Shown here: in pieces, positions 7,695-16,613 of the stretch
How the letters are laid out: every line of letters begins with the position of its first letter
Numbering within the stretch: position 1 is the first letter of the stretch
Assembly: GCF_900105495.1 (NCBI RefSeq)
Contig: NZ_FNTF01000002.1
Coordinates: 5,782,001 to 5,846,000, forward strand
Origin: Pseudomonas frederiksbergensis
GTDB lineage: Bacteria > Pseudomonadota > Gammaproteobacteria > Pseudomonadales > Pseudomonadaceae
DNA: 64,000 nt
Reading direction: 5' to 3'
The notes under the pieces: generated by a model
What the model was told of the DNA's origin: nothing
Databases searched by the model: none
The model's input: only the letters and a program-made list of their open reading frames with translations
Program-made: the position numbers and the translations under genes

Positions 7695-7805
7695 ATGAGC
7701 AGCGTTCAGATCGGACTTCTTATGTTGTTGGGCATCAGCTCGTTTGGCTTTATCACGTTGACGATTGACCTGTTGCGGGCGCGACGGATGAAGCAAGGCA
7801 AGTAA
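7695..7805 (+). CDS. 36-residue single-pass membrane protein
   Basis: ATG 7695 is preceded by AAGGGG at 7681-7686, a strong ribosome site. The product is 36 residues: a short polar start (MSSVQ), one hydrophobic helix of about 20 residues (IGLLMLLGISSFGFITLTI), then a positively charged tail (RARRMKQGK), the arrangement expected for an inner-membrane protein with N-out or N-in topology fixed by the positive tail. It is followed at 7811-7838 by a hairpin. No family is recognised. It is too short for most gene finders but looks real. Confidence 0.55.
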   Translation: MSSVQIGLLMLLGISSFGFITLTIDLLRARRMKQGK

Positions 7806-7810
7806 CCAGA

Positions 7811-7838
7811 GGGAGGTGGACGAACTCGTCCGCCTCCC
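7811..7838. terminator. Hairpin between the small membrane protein and the GyrI-like gene
   Basis: GGGAGGTGGAC (7811-7821) pairs with GTCCGCCTCCC (7828-7838) with one G-U pair and a six-base loop. It lies between two convergent genes, where a shared terminator is expected, but no T run follows on either strand. Confidence 0.45.
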
Positions 7839-7845
7839 GCGGTCA

Positions 7846-8331
7846 TCAAGGCTTGAGCGGCAGCCAGATTTCAAGCACGCCAGTGTTGAGTTTCGGGTTG
7901 AAGTCTTCGCTGTAGCGTTCGAATTCCGGCGCGTCGGCCGCCTGATAACCGGACTGCGGCAGCCAGGTTTTCCAGATGTACTGGAAGGTCTGGGGCAACT
8001 GATCGAGAGGGCCTTTGTGCTCGAACACGGCATAGTGCTGAGGCTGGACCTCGACCCAACGGTATTTCTCGGGCAAGTCGTCGAGCTTGCTGATTTCAAC
8101 GCCGGCAATGTATTCGAAGCCGCCCTTGCCATCCGGATTGCAGCAGATGCCGTAGGTCACTTCGTTTTTTTGACCGGGAATTTTGCCAATCTCGGGGATG
8201 AATTTCTCCCAGAGATCGGGGATTTTCTTGGAGGTTTCCTGGGTAAATCGTCCGCCAAGCCCTGCAATGAGCAGGAAGTGACCGTGCTCGAAGCGTGGCT
8301 TGGCCGTTTCGACGCCTGTTTGCTCATCCAT
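7846..8331 (-). CDS. GyrI-like / AraC effector-binding-domain protein
   Basis: A 161-residue protein consisting only of the SHS2-type effector-binding domain found at the C-terminus of AraC and BmrR regulators and in GyrI (SbmC). Seen features are the repeated strand-helix-strand pattern, YGICCNPDGKGGFEYIAGVE, the VQPQHYAVFEHKGPLDQLPQTFQYIWKTWLP stretch read as two short blocks (YAVFEHKG and IWKTWLP), and the terminal LEIWLPLKP. There is no DNA-binding domain. Stand-alone members bind hydrophobic or cationic small molecules or inhibit gyrase. Cytosolic, monocistronic, function unproven. Confidence 0.8.
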   Translation of the reverse strand: MDEQTGVETAKPRFEHGHFLLIAGLGGRFTQETSKKIPDLWEKFIPEIGKIPGQKNEVTYGICCNPDGKGGFEYIAGVEISKLDDLPEKYRWVEVQPQHYAVFEHKGPLDQLPQTFQYIWKTWLPQSGYQAADAPEFERYSEDFNPKLNTGVLEIWLPLKP

Positions 8332-8398
8332 GGCTCAACTCCTGGAACTAAAAAGTGGGTTCGGCTGGGAGTATAGAAGCCAAACCCGATTCGCCCAA

Positions 8399-9061
8399 TT
8401 ACAGTGCGTGCAACGGCTCGACGGCACCTGCGCCGACGAACTCGTTATACCCCGATAGGATCACGTAGACCGCGAAATAGCAGAAGATCGCCGCCGATGC
8501 CATATAGGAGTAACGCAGCAATTTGTCCCCGAGCAACTTGCCGCCGTGACTCGCTGCGAAGCACAAAGCCACGCACCAGAGCAATCCGGCGCAGAGAAAC
8601 CCGCCGAGAAACAGCGCCGAGCTGATTACGCCACCGCCGCCGGAACGAGCGATCAAAGTGCCGCCCACCGCCGCAAACCAGAGAATGGCGCTGGGAGACG
8701 ACATGGCGAGGAAAATCCCGCGGAAAAACTCGCGCCGGTGGGAGTTCTGACCCACGTCTTCGGCCTGCGCCAGTACCGCCTCATGATGAATCGCCGAATA
8801 GATCATCTTCGCCGCGAAGTACAACAACAGCGCCGAACCGCCGATCCACAGCACCCAGCGCACGCTTTCGTATTGCAGCAAAACGGTCATCCCGGCCAAG
8901 GCCAGCACGGCGTAGATCAGGTCGCCGACACAGGTCCCCAAACCCAGCGCAAAGCCTTGAAAATAGCCACGCTGCATCGCCAAGGTGATCATCGCAATGT
9001 TGGCCACGCCGATGTCCAGGCACAGCGAAAGGCTCAGCAAGAAGCCACTGGTAAATTCCAT
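8399..9061 (-). CDS. LysE-family amino acid exporter
   Basis: A 220-residue membrane protein with five to six hydrophobic helices and the family features near the N-terminus (ATG-FxxGxxLSLS pattern, then GFALGLGTCVGDLIYAVLALAG) and in the middle (FFRGIFLAMSSPSAILWF). LysE/RhtB proteins export amino acids or related metabolites by proton antiport. ATG 9061 is chosen over the TTG at 9082 because GAAGGAAA sits upstream at the right distance. It diverges from the aminotransferase gene at 9201, a pairing that would fit export of an amino acid, but the substrate is not deducible. Confidence 0.85.
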   Translation of the reverse strand: MEFTSGFLLSLSLCLDIGVANIAMITLAMQRGYFQGFALGLGTCVGDLIYAVLALAGMTVLLQYESVRWVLWIGGSALLLYFAAKMIYSAIHHEAVLAQAEDVGQNSHRREFFRGIFLAMSSPSAILWFAAVGGTLIARSGGGGVISSALFLGGFLCAGLLWCVALCFAASHGGKLLGDKLLRYSYMASAAIFCYFAVYVILSGYNEFVGAGAVEPLHAL

Positions 9062-9200
9062 CAACCGATTTCCTTCGGACAAATTTGTTTACATAGTCGC
9101 TGGACAGTTTGCCACATCAGCCCTTACATTCCGCCACAGGTCACCGCAGTGACCAGCGTCGCTCGGACGGTTCCGGGCGCTCACGTTATCCGAGGCAACA

Positions 9201-10418
9201 ATGGCTAACCCAGGTTCGCCGCGCCGCTTTGCGCGCATAGATCGACTCCCCCCTTACGTATTCAACATCACTGCCGAGCTGAAGATGGCCGCCCGTCGTC
9301 GTGGCGAAGACATCATCGACTTCAGCATGGGCAACCCTGATGGCCCGACTCCGCCGCACATCGTCGAAAAACTGGTGACCGTCGCCCAGCGCGAAGACAC
9401 CCACGGTTATTCGACGTCCAAGGGCATTCCGCGTCTGCGCCGGGCGATTTCCAATTGGTACAAGGATCGCTACGAGGTCGATATCGACCCGGAAAGCGAG
9501 GCCATCGTCACCATCGGTTCCAAGGAAGGCCTGGCGCATTTGATGCTGGCCACCCTCGACCAGGGCGACACCGTCCTGGTGCCGAACCCGAGTTACCCGA
9601 TTCACATCTACGGCGCGGTGATTGCTGGCGCCCAGGTGCGTTCGGTGCCGTTGATTCCGGGCGTGGACTTCTTCGCCGAACTGGAAAGCGCGATTCGCGG
9701 CTCGATTCCGAAACCGAAAATGATGATCCTCGGCTTCCCGTCCAACCCCACTGCTCAATGCGTGGAACTGGATTTCTTCGAGCGGGTGATCGCCCTCGCC
9801 AAGCAGTACGACGTTTTGGTGGTGCACGACCTGGCTTACGCCGACATCGTCTACGACGGCTGGAAAGCCCCGTCGATCATGCAGGTGCCTGGCGCCAAGG
9901 ACATCGCGGTGGAGTTTTTCACCCTGTCCAAGAGCTACAACATGGCGGGCTGGCGCATCGGTTTCATGGTCGGCAACGCCGAACTGGTCAACGCCCTGGC
10001 GCGGATCAAGAGTTATCACGACTACGGCACGTTCACCCCGCTGCAAGTCGCGGCGATTGCGGCGCTGGAAGGTGATCAGCAGTGCGTCAAAGACATCGCC
10101 GAGCAGTATCGGCAGCGTCGCAACGTGCTGGTCAAAGGCCTGCATGAACTGGGCTGGATGGTCGAGAATCCGAAAGCGTCGATGTATGTCTGGGCGAAGA
10201 TTCCCGAAGCGTATGCGCATTTGGGCTCGCTGGAGTTCGCCAAAAAACTGCTGGCCGAGGCCAAGGTTTGCGTCTCGCCGGGCGTAGGGTTTGGTGAGTA
10301 CGGGGATGATCATGTGCGCTTCGCGCTGATCGAAAACCAGGACCGGATTCGTCAGGCCATACGCGGCATTCGCGGGATGTTCCGGGCGGATGGGTTGATT
10401 CAGAAAACCAACGCCTGA
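9201..10418 (+). CDS. alaC: Alanine-forming PLP aminotransferase AlaC
   Basis: A 405-residue class I/II aminotransferase. The PLP lysine is in [16 protein letters not shown] (near residue 241), [14 protein letters not shown] and [16 protein letters not shown] give the cofactor Asn and Asp-x-x-Tyr, and the N-terminal [16 protein letters not shown] matches the AlaC group closely. AlaC interconverts pyruvate plus glutamate and alanine plus 2-oxoglutarate, as part of alanine synthesis. It is cytosolic and homodimeric. A strong rho-independent terminator follows at 10433-10462, so it is transcribed alone. Identity as AlaC rather than a paralogue rests on overall resemblance. Confidence 0.88.
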   Translation: MANPGSPRRFARIDRLPPYVFNITAELKMAARRRGEDIIDFSMGNPDGPTPPHIVEKLVTVAQREDTHGYSTSKGIPRLRRAISNWYKDRYEVDIDPESEAIVTIGSKEGLAHLMLATLDQGDTVLVPNPSYPIHIYGAVIAGAQVRSVPLIPGVDFFAELESAIRGSIPKPKMMILGFPSNPTAQCVELDFFERVIALAKQYDVLVVHDLAYADIVYDGWKAPSIMQVPGAKDIAVEFFTLSKSYNMAGWRIGFMVGNAELVNALARIKSYHDYGTFTPLQVAAIAALEGDQQCVKDIAEQYRQRRNVLVKGLHELGWMVENPKASMYVWAKIPEAYAHLGSLEFAKKLLAEAKVCVSPGVGFGEYGDDHVRFALIENQDRIRQAIRGIRGMFRADGLIQKTNA

Positions 10419-10432
10419 TTTATCAAGCAGAC

Positions 10433-10462
10433 ATAAAAAAACCGCAGCGATGCGGTTTTTTT
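10433..10462 (+). terminator. Rho-independent terminator of alaC
   Basis: A run of A residues, ACCGCA, a four-base loop, TGCGGT and seven T residues. The stem extends through the A and T runs and lies 15 bases after the alaC stop. It can work in both directions. Confidence 0.9.
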
Positions 10463-10468
10463 GTGCTT

Positions 10469-10572
10469 GATCGTTCCCACGCTCTGCGTGGGAATGCATC
10501 CCGTGACGCTCCGCGTCACAGTGGACGCAGAGCGTCCATGGCGGCATTCCCACGCGGAGCGTGGGAACGATC
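10469..10572. repeat. Dispersed palindromic element, family A (copy 1)
   Basis: Begins GATCGTTCCCACGC and ends with its reverse complement; the inner part is a second set of inverted GACGCTCCGCGTC-like segments, so the whole 104 bases can fold as a cruciform. Related copies are at 21189-21219, 29846-29956, 40217-40318, 51295-51397 and a degenerate one at 13805-13831. Always intergenic, as expected for Pseudomonas REP/BIME-type repeats mobilised by RAYT transposases. Confidence 0.85.
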
Positions 10573-10584
10573 AGTGCAGTGTGT

Positions 10585-11937
10585 TTAAACGAACAGCGAC
10601 AACAGCAGGATGAAGCCCAGGCCCACCACGGACAGGATGGTTTCCATCGCGGTCCAGGTCTTGAAGGTTTCCGCCACGGTCATGTTGAAGTATTGCTTCA
10701 CCAGCCAGAAACCCGCGTCGTTGACGTGAGACAGGATCAACGAACCGGCACCGGTCGCCAGTACCAGCAGTTCACGGTTCACACCTGGAATCATCCCCAC
10801 CACCGGCACCACGATGCCCGCACCGGTAATGGTCGCCACGGTTGCCGAACCGGTCGCAATACGGATCACTGCCGCCACCAGCCACGCCAGCAGGATCGGC
10901 GAGATCTGCGCTTCCACCGCCATGTTGCCGATGACATTACCCACGCCGCTGGTCACCAGCATCTGCTTGAAGCCACCACCGGCACCGATGATCAGGATGA
11001 TTGCGGCGGTGGGTGCAAGGCTGGCATCCAGCCATTTGAGCATCTGGTTAGAGCCAATGCCCTGCTTGTAACCGAAGGTGTACAGCGACAGCAGCAACGC
11101 CAGCAGCAGTGCCGAGATCGGATGACCGATCAGGTCCATGAACGTGCGGAAGAAGTTGCCGTCCGGCAGCACCACATCGGCAAAGGTCTTGAGCAGCATC
11201 AGGAACACCGGCGACAGCACGGTGATCAAGGTGATGGCGAAGCTCGGGAGATCGGCAGACTCGTCATCACGCGCCAGTTGATCGACCAGTTCCTGGTTAG
11301 GATGACCCGGGATGTACTTGGCAATGAACGTGCCGTAGATCGGGCCGGCGATGATGGCCGTCGGCAGCGCAACGATCAGGCCGTAGAGAATGGTTTTACC
11401 GATGTCGGCACCGAACACGCCGATGGCCAGCAACGGCCCCGGGTGCGGCGGAACCAGGCCGTGCACCGCAGACAGACCGGCCAGCAGCGGGATACCGATC
11501 TTGATGATCGACACGCCGGTACGCCGGGCCACGATGAACACCAGCGGGATCAGCAGCACGAAGCCGATTTCGAAAAACAGCGGAATGCCGACCAGGAACG
11601 CGGCGAACATCATCGCCCACTGCACCTTGTCCTTGCCGAACGCGCGAATCAGGGTCTGGGCAATCTGATCCGCCCCGCCCGACTCGGCCATCATTTTGCC
11701 GAGCATGGTGCCCAGCGCGAGGATGATCCCGACGAAACCGAGCACCCCGCCGAAGCCGTCCTGGAACGCCTTGATGATGGTGCCGATCGGCATGCCGGAG
11801 GTCAGCCCGAGAAAGGCTGCGGCGATGATCAGGGCAATGAATGGGTGAAACTTGAACTTGGTGATCAGGACGATAAGCCCGATCACCGTGACCACTGCAT
11901 CGAGCAGCAGGAACGTCTCGTGGGACATGCCAAACAT
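10585..11937 (-). CDS. gntP: GntP-family gluconate:H+ symporter
   Basis: A 450-residue inner-membrane permease with about 12-14 hydrophobic helices. GntP-family features are the [18 protein letters not shown] first helices, the [11 protein letters not shown] motif near residue 173, and an even helix pattern. It imports D-gluconate, produced in the periplasm by glucose dehydrogenase, by proton symport. It lies downstream of gntK on the same strand, with a GntR-type operator at 11997-12010 just upstream, and ends beside a family A repeat. In other pseudomonads the gene is also called gnuT. Confidence 0.92.
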   Translation of the reverse strand: MFGMSHETFLLLDAVVTVIGLIVLITKFKFHPFIALIIAAAFLGLTSGMPIGTIIKAFQDGFGGVLGFVGIILALGTMLGKMMAESGGADQIAQTLIRAFGKDKVQWAMMFAAFLVGIPLFFEIGFVLLIPLVFIVARRTGVSIIKIGIPLLAGLSAVHGLVPPHPGPLLAIGVFGADIGKTILYGLIVALPTAIIAGPIYGTFIAKYIPGHPNQELVDQLARDDESADLPSFAITLITVLSPVFLMLLKTFADVVLPDGNFFRTFMDLIGHPISALLLALLLSLYTFGYKQGIGSNQMLKWLDASLAPTAAIILIIGAGGGFKQMLVTSGVGNVIGNMAVEAQISPILLAWLVAAVIRIATGSATVATITGAGIVVPVVGMIPGVNRELLVLATGAGSLILSHVNDAGFWLVKQYFNMTVAETFKTWTAMETILSVVGLGFILLLSLFV

Positions 11938-11996
11938 TAGGGGTGTCTCCTGGTTGTTGTTGTTATTAAAACGGGGAATTCGCAGGCCATCAGGAC

Positions 11997-12010
11997 AGCG
12001 CTATCTTTTC
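11997..12010. promoter_or_regulatory. Candidate GntR operator upstream of gntP
   Basis: AGCGCTA-T-CTT at 11997-12006 matches the core of the P. aeruginosa GntR operator (AGCGCTA-N-CTT-N-GT read on this strand); the final GT is not conserved. It lies about 60 bases upstream of the gntP start, so gntP may have its own gluconate-responsive promoter in addition to readthrough from gntK. Confidence 0.6.
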
Positions 12011-12019
12011 TGGCAAAAC

Positions 12020-12553
12020 TCATACGGCGTGTTTCAGGCCATGAGCCTGCCACCAGTCATGAGCTTGCTTCGCCAATTGCTCGACGCTGTGCTTCGACGC
12101 GTCCAGAGCCAGGGTCAGTGGCTCGCCAACAGGCGATTCAAGGGTGGCGAACTGGCTGTCGATCAATGTCGATGGCATGAAATGGCCCGGCCGATGGGAG
12201 ACACGATCGGCGGCGACTTCAGGGGTCAGTTCAAGAAACACGAAGCCCAGGCCCGGCAAGGCGCTGCGCAGACGTTCGCGGTAACTGTGTTTGAGAGCCG
12301 AGCAGGTCAGCACCGGGCGTTCGCCTTGGGCATCGATGCGGCGCAGTTCATCGCACAGGCTGTCGAGCCAGCCGGCACGGTCTTCGTCGTTCAGGGGGAT
12401 ACCCGCGCTCATCTTTTCGATATTGGCGGCAGGGTGGAAAGTGTCGCCTTCAATGGCGGTCGCGCCGCTGAGTTGGCACAAGGCCTCGCTGACGCAAGTC
12501 TTGCCGCAACCGGCAACGCCCATGATGACCAGGGCGGTGATGGGATGATTCAT
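12020..12553 (-). CDS. gntK: Gluconokinase
   Basis: A 177-residue shikimate-kinase-like P-loop kinase: VIMGVAGCGKT near residue 10 is the Walker A loop, EGDTFHPAANIEKM follows with the gluconate-binding pattern, and LTCSALKHSYRE is the conserved internal motif of gluconokinases. It phosphorylates imported gluconate to 6-phosphogluconate with ATP, feeding Edd/Eda elsewhere in the window. First gene of the minus-strand gntK-gntP unit, divergent from gntR, and preceded by a GntR-type box at 12575-12588. Cytosolic. Also called gnuK. Confidence 0.94.
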   Translation of the reverse strand: MNHPITALVIMGVAGCGKTCVSEALCQLSGATAIEGDTFHPAANIEKMSAGIPLNDEDRAGWLDSLCDELRRIDAQGERPVLTCSALKHSYRERLRSALPGLGFVFLELTPEVAADRVSHRPGHFMPSTLIDSQFATLESPVGEPLTLALDASKHSVEQLAKQAHDWWQAHGLKHAV

Positions 12554-12574
12554 GTAACACCTCAGCGCGCAGAC

Positions 12575-12588
12575 AGCGCTACCTTTGC
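12575..12588. promoter_or_regulatory. Candidate GntR operator upstream of gntK
   Basis: AGCGCTA-C-CTT-T-GC at 12575-12588, differing from the published P. aeruginosa GntR consensus only at the last base. It lies 22 bases upstream of the gntK start, where repressor binding would block transcription or early elongation. Confidence 0.7.
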
Positions 12589-12723
12589 CAGTTATGACAC
12601 CAGAAAAAGTAGAAGTTGCCGACGCCTTCTTGTCATTTTTGTGGGTTGCAGCATGTTCGTTCCCAACGCCAAAAAACGGGGATCAGGCAAACCCCGCTCA
12701 CGCATTTGCAGCTGCGTCGAGAC

Positions 12724-12737
12724 AGCGCTACCTTAGT
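12724..12737. promoter_or_regulatory. Candidate GntR operator upstream of gntR
   Basis: AGCGCTA-C-CTT-A-GT at 12724-12737 is a full match to the GntR consensus. It lies 30 bases before the gntR start, consistent with autorepression. Together with 12575-12588 it brackets the divergent gntK/gntR promoter region. Confidence 0.75.
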
Positions 12738-12766
12738 GCCTCGAATTTTGTTTGGCAAGCCGTCCG

Positions 12767-13798
12767 ATGATCTCCCCTAAAAACGATAAAAATACGCGCA
12801 CCACTGGCCGCCCCACTTTGAACGAAGTCGCACGCCTGGCCGGTGTCAGCCCGATTACCGCCTCTCGCGCCCTGCGCGGAGTCAGTACGGTGGCCACCGA
12901 ACTGGTGGAAAAAGTACAGAAAGCCGCCCTCGACCTCAACTACGTGGTCAACCCTGCCGCCCGCGCGCTAGCCTCGGCCCAGAGCCATTCCGTCGTGGTT
13001 TTGGTGCCTTCGTTATCCAACCTGCTGTTCATCGACACGCTGGAAGCCATTCATCAGGTTTTGCGACCAAAGGGCTTCGAAGTGCTGATCGGCAACTTCC
13101 ATTACTCACGTGATGAAGAAGAAAACCTGCTGCGCAACTACATGGCGTATCAGCCTCGCGGTTTGCTGCTGACCGGTTTCGACCGCACCGAAAGTTCGCG
13201 CAGGATGATCGAGGCGAGCAACATTCCGTGCGTGTACATGATGGAACTGGACAGCGCCGCCGGCCTCAATTGCGTGGGGTTTTCGCAACTTGCTGCCGGC
13301 GAGACCGCGGCCGAGCATTTGCTATCACGCGGTCGCAAGCGTCTGGCCTACATCGGCGCGCAACTGGATCAACGCACGTTGCTGCGCGGCGAAGGTTTCC
13401 GCAAAGCCCTGCAAAAAGCCGGTTTGTATGACCCGGACCTGGAAGTCCTGACCCCGCGCTCTTCCTCCGTCGGCTTGGGGGGCGAACTGTTCCTGCAACT
13501 GCTCGCCAGTCATCCCGATGTCGACGCGATCTTCTTCGGTAACGACGACCTGGCCCAGGGCGCACTGCTCGAAGCCATGCGCTGCGGAATCAAGATCCCC
13601 GAACAAGTGGCGATCCTCGGTTTCAACGACCTGCCGGCCTCGGCCCATATGGTCCCGCGCCTGAGCAGTATCAGCACCCCGCGAGAAGCCATCGGTCGCC
13701 GTGCGGCGGAGCAGATGTTGACGTTGATGGCTGGCAACACGGTGGCCAAACCGGTGCAGGACATGGGGTTTGAGTTGAAGGTGCGCGAAAGTACCTGA
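12767..13798 (+). CDS. gntR: LacI-family gluconate repressor GntR
   Basis: A 343-residue LacI/GalR regulator. The N-terminal helix-turn-helix reads TLNEVARLAGVSPITASRALRG, with hinge-helix NPAARALASAQSH and a periplasmic-binding-protein-like effector domain to the end. It represses gluconate uptake and phosphorylation genes and is released by gluconate or 6-phosphogluconate in characterised pseudomonads. Divergent from gntK with three candidate operators in the locus. ATG 12767 is chosen over the TTG at 12752, because known homologues start a few residues before KNDKNTRTTGRPTL. Cytosolic DNA-binding protein, probably dimeric. Confidence 0.93.
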   Translation: MISPKNDKNTRTTGRPTLNEVARLAGVSPITASRALRGVSTVATELVEKVQKAALDLNYVVNPAARALASAQSHSVVVLVPSLSNLLFIDTLEAIHQVLRPKGFEVLIGNFHYSRDEEENLLRNYMAYQPRGLLLTGFDRTESSRRMIEASNIPCVYMMELDSAAGLNCVGFSQLAAGETAAEHLLSRGRKRLAYIGAQLDQRTLLRGEGFRKALQKAGLYDPDLEVLTPRSSSVGLGGELFLQLLASHPDVDAIFFGNDDLAQGALLEAMRCGIKIPEQVAILGFNDLPASAHMVPRLSSISTPREAIGRRAAEQMLTLMAGNTVAKPVQDMGFELKVREST

Positions 13799-13804
13799 CG
13801 CTTT

Positions 13805-13831
13805 GATCGCTCCCACGCAGAGCGTCAGAAC
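13805..13831. repeat. Degenerate family A palindromic repeat
   Basis: GATCGCTCCCACGCAGAGCGT resembles half of the GATCGTTCCCACGC element but the second arm is eroded. Directly after the gntR stop. The rest of the gap to 13972 shows no gene. Confidence 0.5.
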
Positions 13832-13972
13832 GGCGCATCGCCCATGCCGTGGGTTTTCAACTAATCTTGATAGTGTTCCAACTTTGCCAACTTCGGCGTT
13901 GCCGGATCCGGTTTGAAAACGCTGAATGTCTGTTAGATTCCTGAAGCGTCGAATCGCTAATGGAGTAGCTCA

Positions 13973-14605
13973 ATGGAACATGCACTGAAGATTCTGGGTA
14001 AAGCCTCGTCCATCAACGTCAGGAAAGTCCTGTGGACCTGTGAGGAACTGGGTGTTGCCTACGAACGTGAAGACTGGGGCGGCGGATATGCGTCGACCCA
14101 CACGCCGGAGTTTCTCAGGCTCAATCCCAACGCACTGGTGCCGGTGATCATTGATGAGGCCGGCGTGCTGTGGGAGTCCAACACCATTTGCCGCTATCTG
14201 GCCGGCAAACACCACAACACCGATCTTCTGCCCCACGAACCGGCGGCGCGCGCTCGGGTGGAGCAGTGGATGGATTGGCAAGCCACCGAACTCAATGCCG
14301 CCTGGAGCTACGCGTTCACGGCATTGGTACGCAAAGATCCAGAGTTCCAGGACCCGCATCACATTGCCGCTGGCATACGCGGCTGGAATCAGAAGATGGG
14401 CATCCTCGAGCATCAGCTCGCGGCCACCAAAGCGTATGTCGCCGGGCCGTACTTCACGCTGGCGGACATCGTCATCGGGCTGTCGGTCAACCGCTGGCTG
14501 ATGACACCGATGGAGCGCCCCGACTACCCGGCCATCGACGAGTATTTCCAACGGTTGGCACAACGTCCGGGATTTCTTAAGCATGGCTGCAATGGCCTGC
14601 CTTGA
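13973..14605 (+). CDS. Glutathione S-transferase family protein
   Basis: A 210-residue two-domain GST. The thioredoxin-like domain has KILGKASSINVRKVLWTCEELG with Ser/Asn in the glutathione-activating position, NPNALVPVI with the cis-Pro, and WESNTICRYLA with the Glu-Ser pair that binds the gamma-glutamyl group. The all-helical C-terminal domain contains YVAGPYFTLADIVIG (N-capping box). Soluble enzyme for conjugation or reduction of electrophiles. Monocistronic by position. The exact class and substrate cannot be assigned. Confidence 0.9.
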   Translation: MEHALKILGKASSINVRKVLWTCEELGVAYEREDWGGGYASTHTPEFLRLNPNALVPVIIDEAGVLWESNTICRYLAGKHHNTDLLPHEPAARARVEQWMDWQATELNAAWSYAFTALVRKDPEFQDPHHIAAGIRGWNQKMGILEHQLAATKAYVAGPYFTLADIVIGLSVNRWLMTPMERPDYPAIDEYFQRLAQRPGFLKHGCNGLP

Positions 14606-14789
14606 GCGGCCCCGCGTTTTCTCGGCTGCAGTTTTCAACAGTATGACCGTTGGTCCAATTCTTCTTCCACAAAGAACCTGACTGTCACTTCTGTCAGTAG
14701 ACAGCATTAGCCGGGTGGAAAATCATGTGTCTCCTCCGCGTCGATAGATCACCGCGGCTCTGTTTGTAATGTGGCAAAGGAGATGACCC

Positions 14790-15206
14790 ATGAGTAATAA
14801 AAAAGCCGTCGGGCTGTTCAGTGCAACAATCAGGGAAAATGGCGGCGAACCGCTGAGCCTTCCAGCCAAGCAAATCGTTTTCAGCGTTAAAGAATATGAA
14901 CTCATAGTTGGCGGGTTCGCCCGAGATGACTTCCCTGTAGGCTGGGGAGTCCAGCTAGGTATATATGATGGCGAAATCAAACCTGGCTCATATGCGTTCG
15001 ACAACGGTAGAAGAGTCGGAGGTTTTTACAACCCTCGAGACCCTGATAGTTCCTGGATCGGGCAAGAACAGTCGGGAAATATCACGTTGATCGAAGTGGA
15101 CCTTGAAAAAAAATTCGTGAGGGGCACGTATCAATTCATCGCTGTAAGCAGTCATGACCCACAGAAAAGTGCGGAGATAGAAGGCAGTTTCTCACTCACC
15201 GAATAG
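14790..15206 (+). CDS. Orphan 138-residue protein
   Basis: I do not recognise this protein. It has no signal peptide or membrane helix and looks beta-rich, with alternating hydrophobic residues and many Gly (ELIVGGFARDDFPVGWGVQL, then GEIKPGSYAF and RVGGFYNPRD). The ending GTYQFIAVSS and IEGSFSLTE look like edge strands of a beta sandwich or lipocalin-like barrel. AAAGGAG precedes the ATG at good distance. Composition is somewhat more AT-rich than the neighbours. A hairpin at 15249-15279 follows. Function unknown. Confidence 0.7.
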   Translation: MSNKKAVGLFSATIRENGGEPLSLPAKQIVFSVKEYELIVGGFARDDFPVGWGVQLGIYDGEIKPGSYAFDNGRRVGGFYNPRDPDSSWIGQEQSGNITLIEVDLEKKFVRGTYQFIAVSSHDPQKSAEIEGSFSLTE

Positions 15207-15248
15207 GTCAGGCGCCCCTCGCGACACATGAACGTTTCGAGTGATAAA

Positions 15249-15279
15249 AATTGCCCCTTTAAAGTATTAAGGGGCAATT
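15249..15279. terminator. Bidirectional hairpin terminator
   Basis: AATTGCCCCTT (15249-15259) and AAGGGGCAATT (15269-15279) form a perfect 11-bp stem with a nine-base loop between two convergent genes. On the minus strand the preceding bases give a T run after the stem (TTTTTATC). Confidence 0.8.
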
Positions 15280-15293
15280 CGTTCAGACCACCG

Positions 15294-16613
15294 CTAACTT
15301 ATTTGCAACGTCGAATTGAACTGACTGATCGCATCCACCACATGCCGCGACCCTTGCTGAATCTCCATAATCACCGCTCCCGCCTCGTTCGCCAGTTCCA
15401 CCCCAAGCCCGGTTCGGCTCAAACTGGACTGCATGCTCGACACCGCGCTCAATGACAAATCGTGGTTCTTGCGCACCACTTCAACGATCTCCACCGTTGC
15501 CTGGCTCGTTCGTGCCGCCAGGCTGCGAACTTCATCGGCCACGACCGCAAACCCGCGCCCGTGCTCCCCGGCCCGGGCCGCTTCGATCGCGGCGTTGAGC
15601 GCCAGCAGGTTGGTCTGATCGGCAATGCCGCGAATGGTCTGGACGATGGTGCCGATGATGTCGGACTGTTTACTGACGGCATCAATGCTCAGCGCCGCTT
15701 CGTTCAAGTCTTTGGAAATGTCCTGGATGGTCTGCACCGTTTGCTGCACCACCTGCGACCCCTTCTGCGCACAAGCATCGTTTTGAACCGAGGTGCTGTG
15801 GGCCGACTCCGCGGCGGTTTGCAGGGTGGTCACCTGATCGGTGATGTCTCTGGCGAACTTGACCACTTTGTACAACCGCCCCTTGGTGTCGAACAGCGGG
15901 TTGTAGGAAGCCTCCAGGAAAACCGTATGACCGTGCTTGTCTTTGCGCTCGAAACGGTGCGAGTGATATTCGCCGCGATTGAGCGAGGCCCAAAACGCTT
16001 TATAGGCCTGGGATTCGGCTTCGGCACGATGACAAAACAGGCTGTGATGCTGGCCAACCACTTCGTTGAGCGAGTAATGCATCGTCTTCAAGAAGTTGTC
16101 GTTAGCGGTGATGACCTTGCCATCCGGAGTGAATTCGATCACCGCCATGGAGCGACCGATCGCCGCGAGCATGCTCTCGTTTTCGTGCTCCTTGTAGATC
16201 CTGGCCGAGATGTCAGTGGCGACTTTGATCACACTGCGAACCTGACGATCAGCGCCGAACACTGGCATATAGCTGGCTTCAAGCCAGATCTCCTTGCCGT
16301 TCCTGTCCAAGCGTAGAAAGGTCCCGCTCACCGGTTCGCCACGGGCCAGGTCACGCCACAACTTGGCGTAGGCTTCGCTGCGATAAAACGCTTCTTCGCA
16401 AAAGATCCGGTGATGCTTGCCGCGCACTTCTTCGGCGCTGTAACCCATGACACTGCAAAAGTTATCGTTGGCATCGAGCACGATGCCTTCGGGGGTGAAC
16501 TCAATCATTGCCATCGAACGACTGACCGCCGCCAACTTCGCGTTAGCCTCGGCCAGCGCGCAACTGAATCGTTCGATTTCCTGCAGGTCGGTCTTGTGAT
16601 GTCGGTTAAACAT
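15294..16613 (-). CDS. Soluble PAS-PAS methyl-accepting protein, BdlA-like
   Basis: A 439-residue protein with two PAS domains (about residues 30-135 and 150-260; both contain MAMIEFTP or MAVIEFTP followed by ANDNF) and a C-terminal chemoreceptor signalling domain with the hairpin-tip sequence [19 protein letters not shown] and [19 protein letters not shown]. There is no transmembrane segment or HAMP domain. This layout matches BdlA, which links redox or energy signals to biofilm dispersal, and Aer-like cytosolic receptors. The ATG at 16613 has AAGGTG eight bases upstream and is preferred over the earlier in-frame start at 16691. The 416-base gap upstream, to 17030, shows no gene. Confidence 0.88.
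   Translation of the reverse strand: MFNRHHKTDLQEIERFSCALAEANAKLAAVSRSMAMIEFTPEGIVLDANDNFCSVMGYSAEEVRGKHHRIFCEEAFYRSEAYAKLWRDLARGEPVSGTFLRLDRNGKEIWLEASYMPVFGADRQVRSVIKVATDISARIYKEHENESMLAAIGRSMAVIEFTPDGKVITANDNFLKTMHYSLNEVVGQHHSLFCHRAEAESQAYKAFWASLNRGEYHSHRFERKDKHGHTVFLEASYNPLFDTKGRLYKVVKFARDITDQVTTLQTAAESAHSTSVQNDACAQKGSQVVQQTVQTIQDISKDLNEAALSIDAVSKQSDIIGTIVQTIRGIADQTNLLALNAAIEAARAGEHGRGFAVVADEVRSLAARTSQATVEIVEVVRKNHDLSLSAVSSMQSSLSRTGLGVELANEAGAVIMEIQQGSRHVVDAISQFNSTLQIS

Noticed and set aside
7580..7768. 62-codon plus-strand open frame overlapping the small membrane protein
   Set aside because: No ribosome site and no coding pattern; the overlapping frame at 7695-7805 has both.
9186..10553. 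455-codon minus-strand open frame opposite alaC
   Set aside because: Antisense shadow of a conserved aminotransferase, running through a terminator and a REP element.
10561..11940. 459-codon plus-strand open frame opposite gntP
   Set aside because: It is the antisense shadow of gntP: no start context, abnormal composition rich in Gln, His and Arg, and the minus strand encodes a clear permease.
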